64,000 bases of DNA, from contig OU612073.1 of the NCBI GenBank assembly GCA_914767715.1, forward strand, positions 4,030,001 through 4,094,000. The letters are read 5' to 3'. This DNA comes from Membranipora membranacea (taxonomy: Eukaryota; Bryozoa; Gymnolaemata; Cheilostomatida; Membraniporidae). Shown here piece after piece: positions 24,101-36,100 of the stretch (within the stretch, counting starts at the first letter, position 1; the number at the start of each line of letters is the position of its first letter). The position numbers were made by a program, and so were the translations under genes. Below the pieces are notes generated by a model that saw only the letters and a list, made by a program, of their open reading frames with translations, did not search any database and had not been told where the DNA came from.

Positions 24101-27100
24101 GTTTCCATAAATTCTATCCATATTTTGTTCTGTCGTATTTGTACTTATTTCTGCAGAACTGGTTGCATGATAGAGAATTGAGCAGGTTGAGTGTTGAACC
24201 TGTATGAAGGACTTTCACATCAGGGTTTGGAAATAAGCTCTGATAAAAATTTCAAATTTAGTGCAGCTGCTCACCATCTACTTTCTCTGTCAGCAGCTCA
24301 GAGTTACTGAGATTTCCTCTCAAACTGTGGAACTGGGAACATATTTACATTTTTTTTCCTTTTACTATTTACCTTTTACCTTTCACCAGGTACATTCATG
24401 ATAACATTTACTGGTAAGAACCGAGTATCATCTGATTCAGTATCTGTACCTATAGCTGTGACTAAAGGTCCCTGCTTCAAACCGATCCTAGTACTCAAAG
24501 ATAACAACCCATGTGAACCAAACTGTCTCAACGGTGAAAAGGTTGGTAAATCCAAATATGATAATTTATAATTTATAAATGTTTAGACTATGACTACCTC
24601 TGTTGAAATATATAACACAATCCTCACTGAAGGGGATGTTGCTGATTTGTTTGCTTTATAGGTTTAAAGTTTTCCTGTATTTTCTTGGAATTCAAACTTA
24701 TGACATATCATGTGGTTGGTGTTTTCTGCCATCGCTGTCTACCTACATGATGATAAATATCCACAAGATCAATGGTATTGCTTTCTGTGGTCATAACATA
24801 TGGATATATTAATTAATATTGACAACAGCCAAACACTGCAGCTCAAATTATCAAATAATGTCTGTCCGCTGTTATCAGGAGTATAGGAAGGCGGATGAGA
24901 TTTATCTGACTGCTCTAGCCAGTTATAATTGTACAACTACTAACAGAGGACACCATCAGTGGGCCATCAAACAGGTGCTCGATGATGGCTCAGAGATCGA
25001 TGTAAGTTAGAATAGTATGTCTATCTGCCCTGCTAGGCTTATAGATGGTATCGTTATGCATTACACTCTTTGGATTTCAGTGTACTTACTATTTGATCAT
25101 CTGCTCATTGCTTTTTCTGACCTAGAAATTTAACACTTAGTAGAGGTCTGCAGAAATGTCTGTAAGAGATTTGTAGAGGTCGATAAGTTTTATTACTGGT
25201 ATGGAGTTGTGTCTACTTACTATAAGAGCGGACAACTCAATGAAAGCTCTGGCCATCGTTTATTACACAGTATAAAAGTATGTATAAGATTAGCACAGAA
25301 GTGTAACAGCAAACAGCGCCTTAGTCCATCAAATCATAACTATTCAATTATAGATCCAGCCGGAGGACATCCCCCTGTACGCCCCGTACTATGACCCACC
25401 ATACAGAACTATGCACATTCCCTCTCGAGTTCTGGACTACGGTCGTTATCTTATATCACTCAATATTACGATGTACGATGAGTCGATTTGGCAGATGGAC
25501 AGCATGTATATCAATGTCGGTATGTATATAGATGTCCAATATTTATAATCTATTACTAATACTCTGTAAATTTGGACTAAAATCACAATTCAAGTTGAGC
25601 CTCTCTTACAGAAAAAAATCCATATTTTAAAACCTTAACAGTCCAAAAAAGCATTTAGTTTTTACTGCACACAAAATCACAATCCGGCAAACAGGGAGTT
25701 ACCTAGGCATGGTTTGAGGGAGGACAATATCATAATCATAATTACATATATTGATGAAGATTTACCCGATTGCTGATATCTGATCAAAGGTTCGGTTAAC
25801 ATCCTGTATTGCCTATATTTAAACAGTGAAGTCACCGTTGGTACCATTACTGCAGACATCACCGATCACAACTAACTTTGACAGATGGAAATGGGAGACT
25901 AACTACACAATAGACGCCAGCTTCTCGTTCGACCCTGATGTCGAGAGTGACGACCCTTCTGGTATATCTCTTTGATTTATCTCACTTTCAATTTCAATTC
26001 TTCAATATTACTGCTAATAGCACACCAAATAGCCAACCTGTCTTGTCAATCTTGTCAAAACTGGCTTGACAAGATTCAGGTCACTTTGTAAGCATAGAAC
26101 ATGAATTGTAATAGCATTGGTAGCATTTGATTATTGTCTGCTTGCACCTATATGTTGAGTTGAGTACTCTATAATTTAGCTCATTTGGTTTTCATTATCA
26201 GGAAAAAAACCTGGGTATCCCAAGCTGACCGAAGGTATATCATAGTTTATTCTTCAAGAGGAATAAAAGAAATTCAAAAATATTGTAACCATTACAGAGT
26301 GGACATTCATCTGGAAGTGCCGGAGAGACTGTGAGACGTTCCCTGAGTATAATGATGACTTTAGCGCCGAGGTCACACCGATGACCTCAATGTGCTCTGC
26401 CTGGAATAAATCATATGTAGAGATAGAGAATGCTGACGGAGATATGCAGGAGGATAAAGGCTGCTTTATCAATGATGGCTATTGGGGATCTGGTAGGGTT
26501 TAAGGAGAGGGTGCTCTTTTTTAAAGTTTGAGAGTAATTCAGCACCTGAATTACTCGTTACTCATGTACAACTTCATAAGCACTTAATAGAGTTCCTGGT
26601 GAATGTGCCATATCTATCTGCGCGAAAAAAAAATGCTATCAGGGATGAGTTTGATGGTTAGCTGGTTTTTAGTTATTAACAGACTTGGAGTGCAAAAATA
26701 CAGTATTTTTATGTTATATCATATATAACTAGCCTTGTAACGCAGCCACTTTTTTTGTTTTCGTTGGTAGAACAAAACATAACAGTGGCCGAGTGACAAG
26801 GCTAGTTATATATAATATAATATTTAAATACTGTATTTATGAGTTTTCCCTTCTAAATATGTTGATTGAGTGACAATGACACTATTGGTGATAGATCGTT
26901 CATAAGGTGTTATGATCTTCTATACTATCATCTTTACTTTCTAATTCCGATAATATTTTTTGATTAATTTACAGGTATTTTCACAAACAGTATAGAGAGT
27001 ATACAGCTGGTCGACCTCACATTCGCCTATGAACTCGACTATGTCATATTTGAGATAGAAATGTTCAAAGATGACCGTAGAGCCGTCACCTTCCTAGAGT

Positions 27101-30100
27101 TAAACATCACTAAAGGAATGCCTCCTCAGATAGACCCTGATATCTGTGTATCTAATTGTAAGGTGAGGATGTAGTACCTCAGTCACTCCTGTAAGTTTAG
27201 GGATGGTGAGACAGGAATGTGTGTAGGAAAGCCTGTTGCAATTGTTTAACTCATGTTTTACTGGGGGTTGTCTCCATGCTGGACTCATATAGGAAGTGCA
27301 CACACTGAGCCCTTTCTCTTTAGCAGCTGAGCACTTCACCACGGTATCTTATAGATAACAAACCTGTTGGTTATATCCCCAACGTGTTATAGTCTTATTA
27401 AGGCATATATAGACATTTTTAAGATATATCTCCTATTGGAAGACCCATGTAGTCACATTTTAGCTCTAACAGTGCTGCATGTATATTGATGTTACTACTC
27501 CGCAGCATCAAATATAGAATTGGACATTTGATGTGACGAAATGACTGCAAAAAAGGTTCAAACCCAAAAAGTCACCATATTTTTTGTTCTGAACATCACT
27601 ACCACATGGTGATCAGTCATAGCACAATGCAAAATTAGAACTACATGTACATGACATTGTACCATTGTGTCACTATTTGCCCCATCAGCTCCATGTATTG
27701 GAATCTTTTTGTGGGTTAGTTGATAAGTTTGTTTTTATGATTTATAGGATAAGGTTAACTACGAGGATATATACTCTATGTCAGCTCGTATCAGACGATT
27801 AGCTGTGTATAACTATATATGGGCTCTGTGGATAAGTCCTACCAATAAATTCGCAGACGCTGAAGAAATCCCTGAACAAGAGTAAGTTCTGTCTTCTTAT
27901 TAAATGATTACCTTCTCTTAGGAGTTTGAACTGATGAAACATTTTATTGTTGCTAGAAACCTCACTGTGTTGGACCCATTGCGGGAGCCTGATATCGCCC
28001 ATTTGTAAGGAGCAACTGCTGACAAAGTCATCCCTTCTGCAACAAACCTAAACCTGACAAATATTGATCGACGTACAACGCGACTATGTAGTTTAAATAC
28101 ATTTGTCACCCTGTTCTTGCTTTTCACTGAGTGCCATTGTGTAATTATTTTCTCTTTGAACACAGGTGGGAGAAGAATTTACCCTCAGATGGATCAAAGC
28201 CAAGTATGGTGGAGACAGGTCGAAAATCTAAGTCGTTTGCTCTTGAGCCGGGATTCTTCACAGCTGATGACACCGCTCATTAGTAAGTCCGCCCCCCCCC
28301 CTTCCCCGCAGATAGGCCACACCATCCCTCCCCCGCAGATAGGCCACCCATGATGATATTATTGGGATGTTTGTGATCTTTGTGATTAACGGTGGCTTGT
28401 GTTTAATGTTATAGCGTATCCCAAAACGCAGTTTTAATGAATTCCCATTAGGATCAGGTCATTGATCACTGTACAACCGGATTCAGAATGCTGGGCCTGA
28501 TCTCCTGGTGTATTCTAGATCAAAATAGCATTATGAGATAGAGGAGTTCTTCACCATTATATTATTTTGAAGTAGATGACACATATAGTATGACAATTTT
28601 ACACAAATTTACATTTTTTGGTTTTCCTGAGATATTATCACTGAGTTTGTACTTGTAGCTTCTTTGTATCAGTACGAGCTTGGAGAGGCAGCGATGTGGA
28701 TAACTTTGGATATGTTGTTGTACCGTTCCAAGTTAATGAGCCTCCGCTGAAAGGTAACTGCTCAGCTTACCCTCTTAATGGTACAGCTGCTTCAACCAAG
28801 TTCAACGCCAACTGTACTGAATTTTGGGATCAACATCTCCCTATTAGATACCAGGTATGTATCTGCTACCAAACTTCCAAACTCCATGTTGATAAATGGT
28901 GGAACATTGCATACTCACTACAGGCCAAACATTTTGTCAGCGTGTCCCTTGTAAAGCTTTGTGATACCTTTATTATTATAAGATTATGAGATCAATATCT
29001 CACTGGGGTAAAAAGTCTGCAAAACCATTTATCAGTGTGGACCATGAAACTTTCATTTAAGGTCTGAGGAAATATCTAGAGATCCCAGATTCACATCCGT
29101 AGTTTCAGTTATGAAGCCATCTACAATGCATAGGTGTGTTGCCAATTGTGTTACCCTGAGGCACTAGTGTAGGGGATTTTACTTATCTGGAGTAAAAATC
29201 CATATTGTTTAAATTCTTTTATGACTTCTAGTCACCTATCAGTCCTTACTAGTACTAGATATTTGAGGGATAAGGTCACACTTTACACAAACTGAGTATA
29301 CTATACTTGTATATTGACAGTTTGGAGTGAGGCGTAGAGGTGATGTTAACATAGCGTTTAAAGGTTGGAGATCGACTCCCACCGATCCTCTAGGTGGTAT
29401 TTATCTAGCTGCAGGCCGACAGGAGTTTGATTACGAAGTAGAGATTTATATCAGAGCTAAGGACGGTATCGGCGGACAGACGCTCTCTGATCCAATGATA
29501 GTTCAGGTGAGTAAAGAGTCAACGACTCCTGTTCTCTTGTAGATATTGGCCAAAGGAAGTTTGGGACATACCTACATAGTGATCATATTCATAATTGGTA
29601 CATTAGAGCAATGTGGATCTTGCAGATATAATTTATTAGTGCCATTGTTAGCTTATTTATTAAAGTGTAAAGGATCATTTTTTCACCAAATTGTACATAG
29701 CCATTGTCTTTGGACGCCTCTAAAAAACCTACTTTTGTGTTGTACACAGGTTTTAGATATTGTTACGTACAATCCATTAATCAGAAATAAACCCTTCACA
29801 AAATGAGGGTGGGGGCAGCTTACAGCCCCTCAGCACCATCAATACTCTGTGATCCTCTCCACTATATATCTCTTATCAGGTTCACCCATTAGAAATAGCC
29901 TTCTCTGAGGTGGACTTAGGTAGCCTGGTGTCTGGGGATACTTCTCAGGATACAGATCTTATCTTAGCCTACGCAGACTCAGCCTCCATGGCTCAAGTAT
30001 CGACTGAAGAAGTCGACTTGGATAGTATGACTGAAGAGGAGAGAGCGGTGGGTAGATTTGTGTGATTCATATTTTTGATACTCTGATTTTCAAATGTATC

Positions 30101-33100
30101 GAGATGATCAATGAATAATGTTTGTAAATCTCAGAACATTTTATCATGAAATGATGGGATACTTCAGTATATTTGTATTTTGTATTTTAAGCCAGTCAGT
30201 CAGTTGATACACTCGGTAATTGTCACATAGACTTCTGCAGCATAGATTGGGCATGATATGCCATGGTTATTTTCTACACTGCCGTAACATTTAGTTTTGC
30301 TATTTTTCCGTATTTGACATGACACAGGCTAGATAATTTTTGGTCCAATATTACCTGCATTAAGAGTTGCTCCCCCTCTAGGCGCAGGTAGGAAGGTTGC
30401 CACTCAAGATTCAGGCAAATCAAATAAAACCTGATTTAACACTAGGCTATGTTTCCTACCTTCTGTAGGAGTATGAGGCTCGAATAGAGGAGGAGAAACA
30501 GAGGCTAACGGAGGAAGCCATCAATCTGAAGGAGAGTTTATCTCAGGCCCTGTTAACTCTCAGTATGGAATCTACTGAAGATATAACATCAGTATCCAGA
30601 GGAGCTGCCAGTCTGACTGGTAACGCTAATCAGGTAATCAAGCTGACCAGGTAAACAAGCCAACCCGGTAAACAAGCTAACCCGGTAAACAAACTAACCA
30701 GGTAAACGAGCATGAATATGTCAGTAAGGACTTTTCAGTCATCTGATTGTTGATACGTAAGCTGATACAGACTGGCTATAATTAATGAGTTAAAAATAAT
30801 ACCTAAAACTTAACAAGACTATAAAGAATATTATATTTTGTAAGCATTATGTCTCAGCTCCTCCAACGAATGGGTGCAATAAGTTGATGAATAGGCTCTC
30901 TGTTTTAAATTTAACAACAAATAAGAACAGCAAAATCCAACTGAGAGAACCCAGGCTACACAGCTATAGTGACCTTTGCATTCCCTGATCTTTCTATGAA
31001 TTTCAAAGCATTATGCATTTTGGGGTCCTTTTTACATGATTGATTTAATATATATTAAGCAAATTAATTTGTTTCAGACAAATGCTGCTGTGGTGTCGAA
31101 TGCTGCCGAGACAATGCTCAGGGCTACTACGGCAGCTAACGCAACGATGGGTAAATCCGATGCTGGTACAACAAATGAAGTGTGTGCTAGTGTATTGGGG
31201 GGAGTGGCCAATACACAGAATGCTAACAACTTTCAGATCGCTAAAGAGGTATGAAGAGGAAGGGTATGATCAGTGGTTTAAGAAGTATACAGTCTGCCGT
31301 AGCTGAGTTCTTAGCAGGACTATTGGCTAATTGGAAGACCTCAGTGTAATTATGGTTAATGATTAATGGTATCAATGAGAAGAGTGTGCAGTCCAGTTTT
31401 GTATGTAGTTGTTGATATTTTGTACCACTGTTTTCAGGTTGATGAGCCCTCACTGCGCCGTCGAAGAAGAGAAGCTGGTCTACCTGCCACTGATGAGACA
31501 CAGTTATTACTGCTGGGTATAGTTAACGATGTATCTAAACTAGTCAGTGGTAAGAAGGTGGCCGGTGAAGGTGAGGAGATAATATACTTTTATCATTTAA
31601 ATTTGTGCTCTGTCAAATGTGAAGTTAAATTACGGAAGTAGTTGGGTTGTTATTTGTGTGTGTTGAATATGCTTAGACACTTGTATATTGTATTTTATAT
31701 AAAGTTATTGACCTTTGCCCATGCTGCACAGACTTTTCGGTGATACCTCACTGATCCTTCAATGCTCGGTCACTGATTCTTCAATGTTCTGTCACTGATC
31801 CGTCACTGCTCTGTCACTAACTTGTCACTACTCTGTCTCAGACCTTATAATGAAGTATTGTTCTCTATTCGTTTCCATCCAGGTGACACTATAATCTCCA
31901 CCTCAACGATGAAGATGAATGTGATGAAGCAGTTTTTGGGCGCTTTTGATGACGGAAAACTGGCATCAGGCGGAGATGGAGTCAATGGTGTTGCCCTACC
32001 CAAAGCTTCAGACTTTATGGACACTTCAAACACAACCGTACAAGCTCTCAGTACTATGGTAAGTTTGTGTAATATGTCCACAGTAGCTTACAGTGATTGT
32101 GATACTCACTTAATAAGTTCCAACATGGCAGTTCAACATTATGATTGGAAACAAAGCTGTATTCTACATTTTGTTCTCATACTCAATAAGCTAAAAGAAA
32201 AACGCATAAACACAGTTAAATACAGGCGTTAACCACATAAGTGAACTGCTGCTTGTAGCAAAAGTACTCACCAAATATCCCATTGTAGATTCCATCTACT
32301 CATCTGATCACTTTACGTATTTATTTTTTTAATCATTTTTAACCTTAATTTTAGACAAACAACTTTAATGAGCTGCCGTTCACACCACTAGGACATGACC
32401 CTACTGATAACAGCACACACGACTCACCTACAGGCCAACTACTGCAGATCTACGCTAAGGATGAGTACGGTAACCCACTCGAGCCAGGAAATCCAAACGA
32501 TACCACTGTGGCTCCCGTATCTCACATCTTCTTAAGTAGAGACGAAGTACCCGATCCTCTCATATCGAGAAATCTCGCCGTCAAAATGGGCGATGACATG
32601 ATACCACACAAAGTAGGTCAAAATAACTACTTATTATAAATATATTTCTGAGTTGTTTAAAGCTTTGACTGGATACTTGAGTAATTTTGATTAGTGGTCA
32701 TTTAAATGTAGTATTATTGGGAAAGAAGAAAAAAAACATCTATTTCATGGCATTAACATTATTGTGTTCGTTTTCCAGATTGTTCTACCAAAGCAGAGTT
32801 CGTTCACTGTTAAGATGAGACGTGTGTATCTGGTTAGTAATGAGACGACTCCAGGTTTGAACGATACTAACATCACCACCACTGCCACCCCACCCGCTGG
32901 TCGCCGTCGTCGCCAAGTTACATGTACGTCATAAAGAGTAACACTTTATCTGTACTAACTGTACTTACTGTATTTTGTTATATTGTTTGATAATCAGGCT
33001 TTACTGTTATCTATTCGCTTATATTAGTTGTTCAGTAGGTTAGTTGGTAAGTCAGTAAGTAATCACTTTGGTAACCTTAAATTAACAAGAGACTACATAT

Positions 33101-36100
33101 TGAAGTCTAGCCTAGGATACCAAGGGTTGCTTTCTTTTTTGAGTTTGATTCCAAGTTACCTGTGTCATATATAGTCAATGTTTGCGAGTCTATGTTTGTT
33201 ATTTTCCCTGGATGTTGATCCCTATAGATGTGTTATCTGATATTTGTAGTGGATCCCTTCCTATCTACTGCAAACTCCTCCGGTAACTACTCAATCTATG
33301 ATGACCTGAGCCTTGTGTTCGTCCTCTACTTCAGAGCTAAGATTAAACCTTCTGAGAATGTTTATGACTTTAACTGCACCCTGCCGATTACATTCTATGA
33401 TGTGGATGAAAACACAACTGTGGCTCTTGGTAAGCTAATGATTCTCATTTGTTTCTCAGCCTGGTAGAAGATAATCCTCTTCCTATGGCTCTTGTTTGAT
33501 GCAAATGGCAAACTCAACTCTGAAGAATCCTTACAAGATATGAGGGTCCTTTAATGAGCGATCCTTGTTTACACAGAAAGTTTATAGTTGTCTCAAAGAG
33601 TGAGCAGTTTGGGAACGAGACCCCTAACAGGTCTCGCTTTCTCAGCAATGAGTTATCATATTGTGACTTCGGTTGTTTGTTGTTGAAAGATCACCCTAAC
33701 GAATTTGTATTCTGGAATTCTAAGGGCAGGTTTTCCTAGTGGGAGTAAGTCCCTTGGCGAAGTGTAAGTTAGGTGTAAGATGATAATATGACTGATCGTT
33801 TGATGTACACAGGTGGTGCTGTAAGTCCTGACAGGTGTGACGATGACTGGGCTGAGTTTGGTGAGAACTCGACATGCTCCACTCACTCACTAAACAGACA
33901 CGTGTACCCATTAGACAGGTCGATAGTAGAAGCTGATGACATGACCTGCTTTATACCTGATACATGGATCGACTCGTGAGTCATAGTACATATAGAATAT
34001 GAGTCATAGTACATATAGAATATGAGTCATAGTACATATAGAATATGAGTCATAGTACATATAGAATATGAGTCATAGTAAATAAATAGAATATGAGTCA
34101 TAGTACATATAGAATATGAGTCATAGTACATATAGAATATGAGTCATAGTACATATAGAATATGAGTCATAGTACATGTAGAATATGAGTCATAGTACAT
34201 ATAGAATATGAGTCATAGTACATATAGAATATGAGTCATAGTACATATAGAATATGTGTCATAGTACATATAGAATATACTACTTTATGATAATGTAAGA
34301 TCCTGTTAGAGAAGATCAAGTATCACCAAATTTGTCTATTCAGAATTTCTCCCCCTTGCTGAGAGCAGCTCACGGGTCAAATGAAAGCGAACCAGAATGC
34401 AAACAAATTGGAGTATACTTGATATAGTGTTAGAACATCCCATAATACATGAGAGTGGTGAGAAATCAGGCCAATGATCATCTGTATGAAATGACAGCAG
34501 ACATTTGGTGAAATTCCAGACCAGAGGTTTGACTTGTTTTCACTGTCTGAGTTTTTCAGTGTTTGGTTAACAGACTTTCCAGTGATATCACGGTAGCGCA
34601 GAGTGCCTTAAGGACTGTGTTTTTCTCTAAATGGTCTATTTTGGTCTGAATCGCAAAACTTGTTTCTACTTTCACAGTCACGATGAAGACATCAAGTACT
34701 ATGTTGGAGTATCCCATTATTTTGTGAATACGACAAACATCACATCTATAGGTAACGCCACCTACGAGGACTTTGCCCGCGGTTATCTCCCTGAGCTTAT
34801 ACCTGTAGACATACCCGCTAATCAGGAGGAGGCAATCTACTATGAGATGGAAGTGTCTGCTTCTAACTGTAAATACTGGTCTCCGTTTGATGAGGATTAC
34901 GTCTCTGAAGGGTAAGACCTTAGCCAGTGTTTGTCTTCTATGACCTGATAGACAGGCTATAGAGTCAATATGTTATCAACATAGAAAGGCTCTCACAAGA
35001 GCTGTCCTAACTGGAAACAACCGATTTTGAGGGTATAATCAACAAGGGTAGATACAGTCAATGTTCTTTATGACAATTATGACACCTGCAGCACTGGCTG
35101 ATGAATAGCAAGCACTGATCAAGCAATCTCGCCATCCTCTCAAAGGCGCAAAGTATATGTTCTTTAATTGCATCTCTATTGTACACGCATGATTATGACT
35201 ATTTGTAGATGTGAGGTTGGACCACTGACTCAGGTTAACCTAACACACTGTATATGTAGTATGCTGTCTCCCCCTATACCTGAGGATGACGGGTCCGAGG
35301 AGGAGGGAGTGTATGAGAGAAAGGTCACAATGACTAAAGGAACTCCTGGTATAACATTCGGATCCTCACTGTCTATACCCATCAACACTATCAACCTACA
35401 AGACTCGGCCTTCAACAACCTGAGTGAGAACCCTCTGGTCTTCTCTGTCATGCTCTCCCTCATGTGCATATACTTATGTTGCTGTATCTGGGCTCGTGCA
35501 CAAGATAGAAAGGACGCTATCAAGGCTGGAGTGTCTCCTCTGCTAGATAACGATCCGAGGGACAGGTATCTGTATGAGGTTACTGTCTACACTGGCTCTA
35601 GAACTGGAGCTTCCACCACAGCCAAGGTCAGCATGGTCTTCTCAGGTGATGAAGATGAGACAGCACCTCGACTCATCTATGACGACAAGAGACCCGTCTT
35701 ACAGTCTGGAGGAGTAGATAGCTTTGTTATGGCTACGCCTCGGTCTCTCGGTAGCATGACACATATCAGAGTATGGCACGACAATGCAGGTAGTTCACCT
35801 GGATGGTTCTTCAGTAGAATGCAGGTGGTCGATATGCAATCTCTTGAGAAGTATTTCTTCATCCTGGATCGTTGGCTGGCTGCTGGAGAAGATGACGGAA
35901 TCATTGACAGAATTGTACCTCTAGCTGGTAAAGATGAGCTCACTGGATTCTCTCATCTTTTCTTCACCAAAGCTAAGAAGGATCTACTCGATGGTCACAT
36001 CTGGTTCTCAATTTTTGGAAAACCACACAAGTCTAACTTTACTCGAGTGCAGCGTCTGACCTGCTGCCTGGCTCTGCTATTCGCTACCATGCTTGGCAGC

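Larger units (their letters stand above)
19147..24545 (+). other. Exons 32-43: further PKD repeats and linker (residues 1666-2319)
   Basis: Exons 19147-19356, 19698-19832, 20180-20312, 20556-20733, 21041-21297, 21568-21724, 22141-22366, 22719-22836, 23199-23380, 23703-23775, 23941-24078 and 24390-24545. The best PKD repeat spans exons 39-40: HYLWDWGDGIKEV ... NHFYEFPGIYECTVTIFNAKS. Weaker ones are seen at NTADHTWDIEGTFYPTVTAT and KHVWTFRHNYTEGETYTLQI. Exon 36 carries a polybasic RRKRDL. Exons 37-38 are richer in helix (LSQEDISVFKDNAYNIRNEL) and have no PKD signature. For exon 43 I chose the donor at 24546 (GTAAAT) rather than 24542, because only that phase opens exon 44. Confidence 0.78.
24829..29506 (+). 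other. Exons 44-53: REJ module (residues 2320-2827)
   Basis: Exons 24829-25001, 25354-25519, 25827-25961, 26202-26234, 26298-26492, 26975-27162, 27748-27881, 28166-28282, 28659-28854 and 29321-29506. This region matches the Receptor for Egg Jelly module that follows the PKD repeats in polycystin-1. Marks include the ADEIYLTALASYNC opening, DASFSFDPDVES (the REJ 'SxDPD' turn) followed by EWTFIWKCRRDC, and later the VNEPPLKGNCSAYPLNG entry with WRGSDVDNFGYVVV. The module is extracellular and is implicated in ligand binding and in GPS function in relatives. Exon 47 is a 33-base microexon. Confidence 0.85.
29880..35208 (+). other. Exons 54-63: post-REJ helical linker and GAIN domain (residues 2828-3425)
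   Basis: Exons 29880-30047, 30469-30633, 31078-31248, 31438-31570, 31883-32058, 32355-32612, 32779-32923, 33250-33429, 33813-33975 and 34678-34911. The first exons are acidic and helical (EEERAEYEARIEEEKQRL, then Ala/Thr-rich helices), as in GAIN subdomain A. Later exons are beta-rich and carry many N-glycosylation sites. Two Arg clusters occur: SLRRRRREAG (31456-31470) and AGRRRRQVT (32902-32913). The latter lies in a Thr/Asn-rich linker likely to be exposed. Exon 63 ends with SASNCKYWSPFDEDY, the start of the GPS; exon 64 begins immediately at 35209. Confidence 0.8.

Noticed and set aside
24542-24547. Donor at 24542 (GTTGGT) for exon 43
   Set aside because: Its phase would put a stop in exon 44; the donor four bases later (GTAAAT at 24546) gives the correct frame.
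27180-27350. Faint tRNA-like promoter text on the minus strand (GAAGTGCTCAGCTGCTAAAG)
   Set aside because: No convincing B box at the right distance.
33976-34279. Regular repeats resembling a CRISPR array
   Set aside because: The units are contiguous without spacers and lie in an intron of an animal gene; it is a minisatellite.
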